Below are positions 1 to 10,488 of a DNA stretch of 64,000 nucleotides, piece by piece. The stretch is taken from NCBI RefSeq assembly GCF_007677875.1, contig NZ_VEDO01000004.1, forward strand, positions 1-64,000, read 5' to 3'. The stretch's first letter is position 1, and every line of letters begins with the position of its first letter. Made by a program: the position numbers and the translations under genes. The DNA comes from Variovorax boronicumulans (lineage in GTDB: Bacteria; Pseudomonadota; Gammaproteobacteria; Burkholderiales; Burkholderiaceae_C). The notes under the pieces were generated by a model that saw only the letters and a list, made by a program, of their open reading frames with translations, did not search any database and was not told where the DNA came from.

Positions 1-59
1 CCGAACCGGCAAACCTTGGGACAAATCGCTTTACGGCGCTTGACTTCAAAGACGGTTAC

Positions 60-1393
<1,334 letters not shown>

Positions 1394-1397
<4 letters not shown>

Positions 1398-3217
1398 GTC
1401 GTTCGGGGCCCGTCGGCCGGAATCTGCAGTCGGAAGCAGGTGCCCCCGTCGGGGCTGTCGGCCACCTGGATCTCGCCGCCGAAGCCGCGCACGATGTCGC
1501 GCGAGATGGCCAGACCCAGGCCCAGACCGGCGCCCGGTGCCTTGGTGGTGAAGAAGGGTTCGAACAATTGCTCGCGCGCCTTGGGCGACAGGCCCGAGCC
1601 GTTGTCCTCGACCGTGATCCAGGTCCACGGTGTCCCCCCGGCGGCGTGCGGCGCGGTGCCGGCGCGCAGCACCAGGCGCGGCGCCGGCGTGGCGGCCATC
1701 GCGTCCAGCGCGTTGCCGATGAGGTTGATCAGCACCTGCTCGAGCCGGTTCCCGTCGCACCAGGCGTGGACCATGCCGGGCGTGCAGTCGTTGACCACGG
1801 CGACCTGCATCTTGCGCATGCGCAGGCCATACAGAAACAGCGCGTTGCTGACGGTTTGGCCGATGTCGGTGCGGCGGAGCTGTGGCTCGGACTTGCGAGC
1901 GAAGGCCTTGAGCGGCTGGATGATGTTGCCCATCTGCTCCGTCAGCCGGCCGATGATGGACAGGTTGCCCGCCACCGGATCGAGCTGGCCGCGCCGCATG
2001 AACTCCTCGGCATTGCCCGACAGCGTGCGGATCGCGCCGAGCGGCTGCGTCAGTTCGTGCGTGATGCCGGCGGCCAGCTGGCCCATCATCGCCATCTTGG
2101 CCGCGTGCACGAGTTCGGCCTGGGCGTCGCGCAGCGACTGCTCGGCCTGCTCGCGCTCGCGCACCTCGTGCTTGAGGTGGGCATTGGCATCGAGCAGATC
2201 CTGCGTGCGTGCCGCCACCTTGGACTCGAGGTCGGCATTGGCGCTCTCCAGCATGCGCCGTGCGTCCTGGCGCTGGCGCTGGATGCGCCGCGCCTGCACG
2301 AGCACGAGCACCAGCAGCGCGACGAACGCCGCCGCCACGGCCGACATGGCCGCCTGCATCAGCGCGGCGTGGCGCACGTCCTTCAGGTTCAGGAACAGCA
2401 TCACGCGCCAGTCCATGCCGTCCAGCGGCCGGGTCAGCACCAGCTCTTCGCCGATCTGCTGGCGCTCGCGCTGCGGATCGAGCCGGGGCACCAGCGGAAA
2501 TTGCGCGATGCGCATGTCGTCGTACAGGCGTGTGAGCTGTTGCTCCACACGTTGTTCCAGCGTCGAGGGCACGAGCGAGGTGTAGCGCCAGTCCGTGCGC
2601 GATGAGTGGATAACGACCCGGTTGGCATCGGCGAGCAGGGCCGGCGCGCCCACCATGTCCCAGGTCTGGTCGATCGGCTGCAGGCTGATCTTGATGGCCG
2701 CCACGCCGATCACGTGGGCCCCGTCGTGGATGGGATGCGAGACGAAGTAACCGGGCGTCTTGCCGTCGACGCCGATGGCGAAATGCCGGCCGACCCGGCC
2801 GGCCAGGGCTTCCAGGAAGTAGGGCCGGAACGCCACGTCGTTGCCGATGCGGCTGTCGTCCGGGTGGTCGCGGTTGCTGGAGGCGACGACCACGCCGCGG
2901 TCGTTCAGCGTGAACACGGCCAGGCCGCCCACGTGCGCGTTCAGGCGGCGCAAGTAGGCGCTCGCCGCGGCCGTGCGCGCTGGCGTGGCCGGCCCGCGCA
3001 GCAAGGCCACGATGTCCGGATGCAGCTGCACCGTGGCCGGCACGTGCTCGGAGCGCTTGACCATGCCCTCGACCGCCGACGCGAACAGGTCGAGCCGGTG
3101 GTTGGACTCGGCCTGCAGCTGGGCCATGCCCTGTTCGAGACTGGTGCGGTAGGCCACGAGCGCGCTGGCGGCCATGAGCGCGAGCGCCGCCAGGACGCCG
3201 GCCAGGCGACGTGCCAT
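1394..3217 (-). CDS. DctB-like sensor histidine kinase
   Basis: A 607-residue membrane kinase and partner of the DctD-like regulator. An N-terminal membrane segment (about residues 4-23) is followed by a periplasmic double-Cache-type sensor region, a second membrane segment near residue 290, a coiled-coil stretch, the HisKA H-box GITHELTQPLG, and HATPase motifs (NRLEQVLINLIGNALDAM, then DNGSGLS and GAGLGLGLA). A start further upstream would run into the preceding gene, so MARRLAGV is used; it leaves a 38-base gap. The gene is translationally coupled to the regulator through an ATGA overlap. The size and order of domains match DctB/AauS-type kinases. The ligand cannot be read from the sequence. 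Confidence 0.92.
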
Positions 3218-3255
3218 GCGCCGGGCCCGCGGCCGCTCGGTGGTGCGCGGGTGTG

Positions 3256-4140
3256 TCAATCGACGGGCCGATCGTTCGGTTCGCGGTACAGATCCAGCAG
3301 ATCGGGCGACGCTGGCCAGTCCAGGTTCAGCCCGCGCGGCGGGATGGGCTGCTGGAACCACTTGCGGTAGATGCGCATGGCCTCGCCCGAGCGCATCAAC
3401 CGCATGAGTTCGGCGTCGACGATGCGCTTGAGCGCGTCGTCGCCGCTGCGCATCATGCAGCCGTACACCTCGGAGGACATGGGTGAGCCGACCACCACCC
3501 AGCGCTCGGGCTGCTGGGCCTTGGCGCGCTCACCGTACAGCAGCGCGTCGTCCATCATGAAGGCGTCGACACGGCCGGCTTCGAGGAGCGCGAAGGACTC
3601 GCCGTGGTCCTTGGCGACGGAAATCGTGAACTTGCGGCCGATGCTCTCGTTGAACATGCGCAGCAGCCGCTCGGAGGTGGTGGCCGCCGTGACCACCACG
3701 CGCTTGCCCACCAGATCGGGGAAGTCGCGGATGCCCGAATCGCGTGCGGTCATGAGCCGCGTGCCGATCTTGAAGATCGACACCGAGAACGCGACCTGGC
3801 GGGCGCGTTCCCGGTTGTGGGTGGTGGACCCGCATTCGATGTCGACGGCGCCGTTCTGCACCAGCGCCAGGCGGTTCTGCGGCGTTACCGGGACGAGCTT
3901 GATCGTCAGCGCGGGCAGCTGCAACTCGGCCTTGAGACCGTCCAGCATGCGCAGCATGAGGTCGTGCGAGTAGCCCAGCACCTGGCGCCGCTCGTCGTAG
4001 TAGGAGAATGGAACCGAGGACTCCCGGTGGCCCAGGTTGATCTGTCCGGAGTCGGCGATCCGCTTGAGGGTGTCGGTGTGCTGGGCGTGGGCGGCAGCGC
4101 CGAGAAGAAGGCAGGTGGTGGCGATGAGCTGGCGCAGCAT
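3256..4140 (-). CDS. Periplasmic amino-acid-binding protein, GltI-like (ABC type)
   Basis: A 294-residue periplasmic solute-binding protein of family 3, closest in pattern to glutamate/aspartate-binding GltI. A signal peptide ends around AAAHAQ (residues 14-19). The start of the mature protein (DTLKRIADSGQINLGHRESSVPFSY) and the segment GAVDIECGSTTHNRERARQVAFS are typical of the family. The start MLRQ is preferred over an upstream ATG at 4167, because a good sigma-54 promoter places the transcript start near 4166. No permease or ATPase gene lies beside it. Instead it is followed by a kinase and a regulator, so it may act as a ligand-presenting co-sensor or serve a transporter encoded elsewhere. 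That role is inference. Confidence 0.88.
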   Translation of the reverse strand: MLRQLIATTCLLLGAAAHAQHTDTLKRIADSGQINLGHRESSVPFSYYDERRQVLGYSHDLMLRMLDGLKAELQLPALTIKLVPVTPQNRLALVQNGAVDIECGSTTHNRERARQVAFSVSIFKIGTRLMTARDSGIRDFPDLVGKRVVVTAATTSERLLRMFNESIGRKFTISVAKDHGESFALLEAGRVDAFMMDDALLYGERAKAQQPERWVVVGSPMSSEVYGCMMRSGDDALKRIVDAELMRLMRSGEAMRIYRKWFQQPIPPRGLNLDWPASPDLLDLYREPNDRPVD

Positions 4141-4177
4141 GGAAGAAAGGGGCGTGGTGACGCGCATGCGGACGTGC

Positions 4178-4194
4178 AGCACGCCCCGTGCCAA
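4178..4194 (-). promoter_or_regulatory. Sigma-54 (-24/-12) promoter of the binding-protein/kinase/regulator operon
   Basis: On the minus strand the sequence TTGGCACGGGGCGTGCT has GG and GC doublets separated by exactly ten bases. It matches the consensus TTGGCACG-N4-TTGCW well at -24 and partly at -12. The predicted transcript start is near 4166, which gives a leader of about 26 bases before the MLRQ start. The operon encodes a sigma-54 activator, which fits autoregulation. Confidence 0.7.
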
Positions 4195-4240
4195 GGCCTG
4201 CGCGGGCGCGGCACGCGCCGACGTGGGCAGGCAGGTCGAA

Positions 4241-4281
4241 CGGATTTCCGCGCGGACCGCAGCCGCGCGGACGGAAATCCG
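4241..4281 (-). promoter_or_regulatory. Candidate upstream activator site: inverted repeat
   Basis: CGGATTTCCG at 4241-4250 pairs perfectly with CGGAAATCCG at 4272-4281. Inside them CGCGG and CCGCG form a second, slightly off-centre pair. The dyad lies about 75-115 bases upstream of the predicted sigma-54 transcript start, where enhancer-binding proteins usually bind. Binding by the DctD-like protein is inferred, not shown. Confidence 0.5.
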
Positions 4282-4384
4282 TCCTGCGCGCACTTGCACG
4301 GACTGCCGGATGCGCGCGGCCAGGTCGGTTCCTGGTCGCTCGGTCAGGAGATCCCGACCGATCCGCCGCCGGCGCGGGCAGGGG

Positions 4385-6079
4385 TCATAGCAGAGGGGCC
4401 AGCGAGGATACCTGGTTTCTGCCCATGTCCTTGGCGCGGTAGAGCGCCAGGTCGGCGCGTTCGACCAAGGCCTGCAACGTGCGGTCCGTCGGCGCGATCT
4501 GCGCCAGCCCGATGCTGACGGTGACCCGGCCGACAGCCCCTGTGGTGGACGCGCCGATCGCGGTGCGCAGGCCCTCGGCGAGTTCGCCCGCTGCCTCGAG
4601 CGAGGTATCGGGAAGCAACAGGACGAACTCCTCGCCGCCCCAACGGGCGAGGAGGTCGGTCCTGCGCATGCGGGCCTGCAGGCAGCTGGCGATGCGCTGG
4701 AGAACCTGGTCGCCGACGGCGTGGCCATGGGTGTCGTTGACGGCCTTGAAATGGTCGGCATCGACCATGCAGGCGCACAGCGGGCGGCCGCCACGCAGAG
4801 CCAGATCGAACAGCAGCTGGGCCTTCGGCTCGAAACCGCGGCGGTTCAGCAGGCCGGTCAGGGGGTCGCGGCGCGCCTGCTTCGCCAGCTCGGCGTTCGC
4901 TGCCTCCAGTTCGGCCGTGCGGGCGGCGACCTGCCGCTCCAGATCGGCCTGCGATTCGATCAGCCGCTGCGTCATGCGGGCCAGTGCGCGCGACAGGCCC
5001 AGGACCTCCTTGCTGCTGCTGGCCGGGGGAATCCGCACCTCGGCGTGGCCGGCCTCGATGCGATCGGCCGCATGCGTGAGCATGGCGAGATCGCTGCCCA
5101 GGCGGCGCGCGCCGAACCAGGCCGCGATGGACAGCACCAGCGCCGTCACCAGCCCGGCGGCACCCGCCACCACCAGCACGTTGCGCGCCGGCTCGAAGGA
5201 CTTGCCGCTGTGCGCGCGCACGACCACCTGCCAGCCGATCTCGGCCACCGGCGATCCGGCGCCGGCCAGTGCCAGCGTCGCCAGGTATTCCTGGTTGTCC
5301 ATCCAGCGCTCGGTCCATGGCATCGGCGGCTGCGCTGCTGAGGCAGGCGGGGCGTGCAGGCGCTGGCCTGCAGCGCGCATGGCCGCCGTTTTTCCGCCCG
5401 AGGCATACAGCAGCGTGCCCGCCTTGTCGAAGATGAGCAGCTCGATGCCGCGGGCCGCCGCGTCGGAAGGCAGGACGCGATCGCTGACCTGCCTTGCCCA
5501 ATCCCAACTCAGGTGGGTCGCCAACACGCCCACGGTGCGGCCATCGACCTGGACGGGCGCGGCCAGATCGAGGAAGCGCAGCGGGTCGCCGCTGGCCGGG
5601 CTGGGCAGGTACGGTTCGAGCAGGACCGCGGGATGCACGTCACCGAGATAAGGCCCCGCCAGGCCGTGCCTGAACCACGGGCGCGCCGCCACGCTCTGGC
5701 CCTGGAGCAGTCCGTCCGTCGAGGCGACCACGACGCCCTGCAGGTCGGCCACGCCGATCCACAGGCTGTTGGGGCTGACGGCCCGGGCCCGCCCCAGCAG
5801 GGCAACGACACCGGCGGAGTCGAGGCCCTCGCGCCACAGCGTGGGCGACTGGACCATGACGGAGATCTCGCGCCTGCGTTCGGCCAGACCGTCCGAGAGC
5901 ATCTGCACCGCACTGTCCGCGACGGTCTGGATCTCGGCGCCCGTGCGCGCACGCGCGTGCTCGCGGAAGGCGCCGCCGAAGATCAGCGCCAGTGCCAGCG
6001 CGAGTCCACCGAACAAGGCCAGGGCCAGCTCCAGAATCTGCGAGACGAGCGAGCGCTCCGCGCGGGAAGGCCGAAGCAT
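4385..6079 (-). CDS. Membrane diguanylate cyclase (Cache-HAMP-GGDEF)
   Basis: A 564-residue c-di-GMP synthase. A membrane helix (about residues 12-35) leads into a periplasmic Cache-type sensor, then a second membrane helix, a HAMP-like linker, a coiled coil (QADLERQVAARTAELEAANAELAKQ) and a GGDEF domain. The active-site motif is GGEEF, with the substrate-side motifs RDPLTGLLNRRGFE and DADHFKAVNDTHGHAVGD. The inhibitory I-site RxxD is present as RRTD just upstream of GGEEF, so feedback inhibition by c-di-GMP is expected. The start MLRPSRAERS is chosen because the membrane helix follows it directly; an ATG 18 codons upstream is also possible. It stands alone, with no EAL domain. The signal sensed is unknown. 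Confidence 0.93.
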   Translation of the reverse strand: MLRPSRAERSLVSQILELALALFGGLALALALIFGGAFREHARARTGAEIQTVADSAVQMLSDGLAERRREISVMVQSPTLWREGLDSAGVVALLGRARAVSPNSLWIGVADLQGVVVASTDGLLQGQSVAARPWFRHGLAGPYLGDVHPAVLLEPYLPSPASGDPLRFLDLAAPVQVDGRTVGVLATHLSWDWARQVSDRVLPSDAAARGIELLIFDKAGTLLYASGGKTAAMRAAGQRLHAPPASAAQPPMPWTERWMDNQEYLATLALAGAGSPVAEIGWQVVVRAHSGKSFEPARNVLVVAGAAGLVTALVLSIAAWFGARRLGSDLAMLTHAADRIEAGHAEVRIPPASSSKEVLGLSRALARMTQRLIESQADLERQVAARTAELEAANAELAKQARRDPLTGLLNRRGFEPKAQLLFDLALRGGRPLCACMVDADHFKAVNDTHGHAVGDQVLQRIASCLQARMRRTDLLARWGGEEFVLLLPDTSLEAAGELAEGLRTAIGASTTGAVGRVTVSIGLAQIAPTDRTLQALVERADLALYRAKDMGRNQVSSLAPLL

Positions 6080-6217
6080 GATGGACGAGCGGTGGGCGCT
6101 GCGGTGGTGGAGTGAAGGGAGGGGCGGGGTCAACCAGCCACTTTACCGCCCCGCTTCCATCGGAATGTGGTGCAACTGTGACCGCCACCGCCAAGGTGAC
6201 GGCGTAGGACGCCACGC

Positions 6218-7516
6218 CTAGAGTTGCGCCGACAGCAGCGCGGCCACGCGTTCCTTCGCCTTTTCCAGCACGGGCCTGTCCTGCCATGCCTGCAGCGTGA
6301 TGCGCCTGGACTGCTGCAGGTCGCGCTCGAACTGCTCGGTCAGTTCCCCGGCGAACGCGGCGTCGTAGATGTTCAGGTTGGCCTCGTCGTTGAGGCGGAA
6401 GGAGCGGTTGTCGAAGTTCGTCGAGCCGACGGATACCAGCAGCCCGTCGACGACGAAGATCTTGCAGTGGAACATCGTGGGCTGGTATTCGCTGATCTGC
6501 GCGCCGGCTTCAAGCAAAGGACCCCAGCTGGCGCGGGAGGCGGCCCGGACCGTCTTGGCGTCGATGATGGGCCCGGGCACGATGATGCGCACGCGCACAC
6601 CGCGTCGCATGGCCTCGACCAGGGCATGGATGGCCAGGTCGTCCGGCACGAAGTAGGCACTGGAGAGGTCGATGGTCCGGGTCGCCGCGGCGATCGAGAG
6701 CAGGTACATGAGGTGCATGCTGTCGCTGCCGCCGGTCGGGGAACTGCTGAAGACCTGTGCACGGCCTCTGCCGGCCGGGCTGACCGCCGGAAAGTACCGT
6801 TCGTCATGCAGCACTTCGCCCGACGCCTTGATCCAGTTGTCCATGAACACGGCCTGCATCTGCGCGACCACCGGCCCTTCGACCGCGAAGTGCGAGTCGC
6901 GCCAGTGCTCGGGGTCCTGGGCGCGGCCGGTCCACTCGGGCGCGATGCCCACCCCGCCCGTGAACCCGATGCGGCCATCGACGACCAGCAGCTTGCGGTG
7001 CGTGCGGTTGTTCACGCGCGTGATGTCGTACCAGGCCGGCTTGTGGAACTTGCGGATCTGCACGCCTGCGGCCTGCATCTCCTGCAGGAAGGCTTCGTCG
7101 ATCTTGGCGCTGCCGACCCAGTCCAGCAGCACGTGCACGGGAATGCCGGCGCGGGCGCGTTCCGACAAGGCATCGGCGAACTGGCGCCCGATGTCGCCGG
7201 ACCAGTAGATGTAGGTCTCGAAGGTGATGCTGCGCTGCGCACCGCGGATCGCCGCGAGCATGGCTGGAAAGATGCTGTCGCCGTTGTGCAGCGCCCGGAA
7301 CCGGTTGCCTTCGACGACGGGCGGCCCCAGCAGCACGCCCATGGCGCGCTGGTACTGCACGTCGTCGGTGCCATACGAGCGCTGGACCTGCTCCTCCAGT
7401 TTGCGCTCACCGCCTACCAGGTTGACGGCCAGCAAGGTGAGCACCAGCGTGATGCAGGACGCCGCGATGGCGACGAAGAGCTTGCCCCTGGCTTTGCCGT
7501 TGTTCTTGACTGTCAT
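6218..7516 (-). CDS. Cardiolipin-synthase-like phospholipase D family protein
   Basis: A 432-residue phospholipase D family enzyme, likely joining or exchanging phosphatidyl groups to make cardiolipin. One membrane helix lies near the N-terminus (KLFVAIAASCITLVLTLLAV). Two HKD motifs are visible: NRTHRKLLVVDGRIGFTGG and MFHCKIFVVDGLLVSVGSTNFDNRS, both with His, Lys and Asp in place, so the enzyme looks active. The length is like ClsB (about 410), but with a membrane anchor. The start MTVKNNGK is preferred over an ATG 12 codons upstream because the helix follows at the usual distance. It is a single gene between the cyclase and the metal-uptake locus. Confidence 0.88.
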   Translation of the reverse strand: MTVKNNGKARGKLFVAIAASCITLVLTLLAVNLVGGERKLEEQVQRSYGTDDVQYQRAMGVLLGPPVVEGNRFRALHNGDSIFPAMLAAIRGAQRSITFETYIYWSGDIGRQFADALSERARAGIPVHVLLDWVGSAKIDEAFLQEMQAAGVQIRKFHKPAWYDITRVNNRTHRKLLVVDGRIGFTGGVGIAPEWTGRAQDPEHWRDSHFAVEGPVVAQMQAVFMDNWIKASGEVLHDERYFPAVSPAGRGRAQVFSSSPTGGSDSMHLMYLLSIAAATRTIDLSSAYFVPDDLAIHALVEAMRRGVRVRIIVPGPIIDAKTVRAASRASWGPLLEAGAQISEYQPTMFHCKIFVVDGLLVSVGSTNFDNRSFRLNDEANLNIYDAAFAGELTEQFERDLQQSRRITLQAWQDRPVLEKAKERVAALLSAQL

Positions 7517-7642
7517 CCGTTCGCCCCGTCTTGTTCGACCCGGGGCGATCATCCCGCAGGGGCGTGTGGGCGGCGCCCGAAGCTTGTCGGGCCAAAGCGC
7601 GAATGCGTGTCCGACAGCCGCCTTTCGTGGCGCCGTCGCCCA

Positions 7643-8347
7643 TCAGTCGTGCGTCTGGAACGCGAACAGGTACTCGTAGCTCAGCTGCGTGGTCTGCGGG
7701 TTGCCCTGCACCGGCGTGCGCAGGATGGCCAGCAGCTGGTTGCGGCCCTCGACCGGGGTGACGATGGCCGTGCCATCGGCGCCGCTCGTGACGGGGCTGC
7801 CGTCCTCACCGATGGACAGGCGCACGCCGGCGACGGGCTTGCCATCCTTGAGCACCTGCACCTTCATGGGCTTGCCGGCCTGCGGGTCCTTGGAATCGGT
7901 GCCGACGATCTCGAAGGCCTGGCCCAGTTCCTTGCGCGCGATCAGGCCCCACTGCAACACGGTCTTGTGGAACTTCATGGCGTGCACGCCGCTCGTGGCG
8001 CCCGGGTTCTGGTCCATGGGCTTGTTGACCATGGGGCTGCCTTCGGCCTTGCTGAAGAAGCCGTTGTCGAACTCGGCGGCCAGCAGGGCTGGCTCGCGCG
8101 CGGGCTTGACGCGCACGCCGTCGGTGGCGGCCCGGGTCGCTACATCGATCTTGCGGCCGCGGCGGTCGTAGGCCGTCACGGAGGTCAGCTTGCCGCTGTC
8201 GAAGGCCTCGAGCTTGCCTTCGTGGCCGCCGAACTGCACGAGGTAGGCGCCCTGGGCGTCGGGCACCAGCCAGACGTTGTGGGCCTGGGCGGCGCCCATG
8301 CCGAGGGCGATGGCCGTGGTGGCGAGGAGGGATCGGATCGGTGTCAT
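7643..8347 (-). CDS. DUF4198 periplasmic protein, NikK-like metal-uptake component
   Basis: A 234-residue secreted protein. A signal peptide ends at AAQA, directly before the mature N-terminus HNVWLVPD, the hallmark of DUF4198 proteins. These often accompany nickel or cobalt ECF transporters (NikK) or metal-linked TonB receptors, where the N-terminal His is thought to bind metal. The C-terminal half (GKPMKVQVLKDGKPVAGVRLSIGEDG) is an Ig-like, carboxypeptidase-regulatory-like module. It is 18 bases downstream of the TonB-receptor gene and is the last gene of the metal locus. The exact metal is not shown by the sequence. Confidence 0.8.
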   Translation of the reverse strand: MTPIRSLLATTAIALGMGAAQAHNVWLVPDAQGAYLVQFGGHEGKLEAFDSGKLTSVTAYDRRGRKIDVATRAATDGVRVKPAREPALLAAEFDNGFFSKAEGSPMVNKPMDQNPGATSGVHAMKFHKTVLQWGLIARKELGQAFEIVGTDSKDPQAGKPMKVQVLKDGKPVAGVRLSIGEDGSPVTSGADGTAIVTPVEGRNQLLAILRTPVQGNPQTTQLSYEYLFAFQTHD

Positions 8348-8365
8348 GTCGTTTTTCCTGTGGAG

Positions 8366-10399
8366 TCAGAACTGCATCTGCACGCCGACCTTGAGCGTGC
8401 GCGGTGCGCCGGGTGCGAAGAGCGGCGTGCCGCCGATGAGGGAGGCGGTGCTGGCGTAGACCTTGTCCGTCACGTTGGCCACGGTGGCGTAGACCTGGTA
8501 GGGCCGGGCGCGCCAGGTCAGGCTGAGGTCGACGGTGTTGTAGCCGCCATAGACGATGCTGTTGTCGGCGTTGACGGCGTAGCTGCCCACCCGGCGCCAG
8601 GTCACGGTGCCGGTCCAGTCGGCCAGCGGGGACCAAGCGGCCGAGGCGGTGGTGGTGTGGCGCGGCACGGCGGCCACGCGCTTGCCGAGCAGCGCGGGGT
8701 TGGCGCTGGCCGTCACCTCGGAGTTGGCGCTGCCGTAGGTCAGCGACAGGTCCAGGTCGCGGCGCACGGCCCACAGCGCGCTGATCTCCACGCCGCTGCG
8801 CCGGGTTTCGCCGTAGTTCTCGTAGACGCCAGGCGCGACGGTGCGGATCTCGTCCGAGGAGGTCAGCCGGTAGGCGGCCACGTCCAGCGAGATGCCGGGC
8901 CGCGGCTTCCACTGCATGCCGAGCTCGGTCTGGCGGAAGACGTTGGGGTCCAGGTCGGCCGCACCCAGCGCGTATTTGGCGAAGGTGTTGGGCAGCGCGA
9001 AGCCCTCGGCCCAGCTGGCGCGCAGCTCCAGTTCGGGCAGCACGTCGGAACGCACGCCAAGCTTGGGGCTGGTGTGCGTGAGCTTGTTCAGCGGGCCGCA
9101 GGGGTCGCTGCCGGTCTCCGGTCCATTCCTGCTGCAGTCGCCGCTGAACCGGTCCCAGCGCAGGCCGAAGGAGGGCTTGAACAGCCGGTGCACGGGTGCC
9201 TCGATCTCGGTGAAGGCCGACAGGCTGTCGAGCCTGGAGCGGCGGTCGTTGATGGGCCCTGCCGTGCGCGTGCGGTTGGCCAGGTCGTCGAAGTACTGGT
9301 AGTCGGTGCGCTCGCGGAAGGTCTCCACGCCCAGCACCCAGTTCAGCGGCGACCAGGCCGTCTGCATGCGGCCATTCAGGCTGGTGCCGGCGCCGAACAC
9401 GTCGCGGTCGTAGTTCTCCTCGCGCTGGCGCCAGGTGGTGGCGTTGGCCGGGCGGCTGAACCAGCGCGTGAAGTCCTGGCGCGTCGCGTAGGCGAAGCTG
9501 AGCAGCTTGAGCTCGGGTGCGATCTGGTAGTTGATGTCGGCGCGCGCGGTGCCGAAGTGCTTTTCGGCGCCATCGTTCATGGCGCGCGGATCCTTGCCGT
9601 AGGGATCGCGGGCGAACTGGGCGGCCGTCACGTAGCCGGGGTTGTCGCCGTCGGCCTGGTGCAGCCGGGCCGACAGCGCGATCTCGAGCTGGGGTGTCAA
9701 GGCCTTGGTCCAGCGGACCGCGAGGGTGCTGCGCTCGGCTTGCGACTGCGCGCGGAAACCGTCGCTGCGGTAGTGCTGTGCGGCCAGGTTCAGGTACTCG
9801 CCCTCGCGCAGGCGCAGGCCCAGCGCGGCCTGGGCGTCCACGGTGCCGTGGGAGCCGATGCTCAGGTCCACGTCCTTGTTTTCGCCGCGCTTGCGCGTTT
9901 CCACCGCCACGAGGCCGGCGCGGTTGAAGTTGCCGTACAGCGCGGAGACCGGGCCGCGGAACACGCGCAGCCGCTCGATCTCCAGCGGCACGATGACGTT
10001 GAAGTCCACGTAACCGTCGGCATGCGACATGGCCTCGTTGAGGGGAATGCCGTCCAGCACCACGCCGAGGTCGCCGCCATGGCCGCCACCGCCGAAGCCG
10101 CGCAGCACGATGGTGTCGGCCACGCCCGAGAGCTGGTAGTTCTGCACGTGCATGCCGGGTACGTTGCGGAACAGTTCCTGGGCCTGGCTCACGTGCAGCT
10201 GCTGGATCTCCTCGGCCTCCACCACGGTCGTGGAGTAGGAGGCCGCGGCGTCGCGCAGGGTCGCGCCTTTGACGTCCACGGTGCGCAGTTGCGGTGCAGC
10301 GTCGGAGGCAGGCGACTGGGCCTGGGCGTGTTGCGACAGGGCAACCATAAGGGCACAGACGGCAGGAGCGCGTCGCTGGCGGTGGGCAATGGAAAGCAT
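8366..10399 (-). CDS. TonB-dependent outer-membrane receptor (probable Ni/Co complex uptake)
   Basis: A 677-residue TonB-dependent receptor. A signal peptide (to about residue 28) precedes the plug domain, with ELFRNVPGMHVQNY, DTIVLRGFG, VVLDGIPLNE and LEIERLRVFRGPVSALYG in the usual order. A 22-strand-type barrel follows and ends LKVGVQMQF with the C-terminal Phe needed for assembly. The plug contains a Gly/His-rich loop (GFGGGGHGGD) in place of the usual short turn. Its position between two HupE permeases and a DUF4198 protein suggests uptake of chelated nickel or cobalt. An inverted repeat TGCGTT-TGT-AACGCA (10435-10449) sits upstream of the start. No strong Shine-Dalgarno sequence is visible. 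Confidence 0.9.
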   Translation of the reverse strand: MLSIAHRQRRAPAVCALMVALSQHAQAQSPASDAAPQLRTVDVKGATLRDAAASYSTTVVEAEEIQQLHVSQAQELFRNVPGMHVQNYQLSGVADTIVLRGFGGGGHGGDLGVVLDGIPLNEAMSHADGYVDFNVIVPLEIERLRVFRGPVSALYGNFNRAGLVAVETRKRGENKDVDLSIGSHGTVDAQAALGLRLREGEYLNLAAQHYRSDGFRAQSQAERSTLAVRWTKALTPQLEIALSARLHQADGDNPGYVTAAQFARDPYGKDPRAMNDGAEKHFGTARADINYQIAPELKLLSFAYATRQDFTRWFSRPANATTWRQREENYDRDVFGAGTSLNGRMQTAWSPLNWVLGVETFRERTDYQYFDDLANRTRTAGPINDRRSRLDSLSAFTEIEAPVHRLFKPSFGLRWDRFSGDCSRNGPETGSDPCGPLNKLTHTSPKLGVRSDVLPELELRASWAEGFALPNTFAKYALGAADLDPNVFRQTELGMQWKPRPGISLDVAAYRLTSSDEIRTVAPGVYENYGETRRSGVEISALWAVRRDLDLSLTYGSANSEVTASANPALLGKRVAAVPRHTTTASAAWSPLADWTGTVTWRRVGSYAVNADNSIVYGGYNTVDLSLTWRARPYQVYATVANVTDKVYASTASLIGGTPLFAPGAPRTLKVGVQMQF

Positions 10400-10488
10400 G
10401 GGTGGCGTGAGAAGAATTTGAAAATTGTCCTACATGCGTTTGTAACGCACGTGTTCGAAGCGGATGTGACAGCGGCCGGACGGCCGGC

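Noticed and set aside
1-59. A gene fragment before the DctD-like gene
   Set aside because: The 59 bases are too short, and neither strand gives a recognisable protein end.
4141-4167. An earlier start (MRVTTPLSS) for the GltI-like protein
   Set aside because: It would coincide with the predicted sigma-54 transcript start, leaving no leader for a ribosome-binding site.
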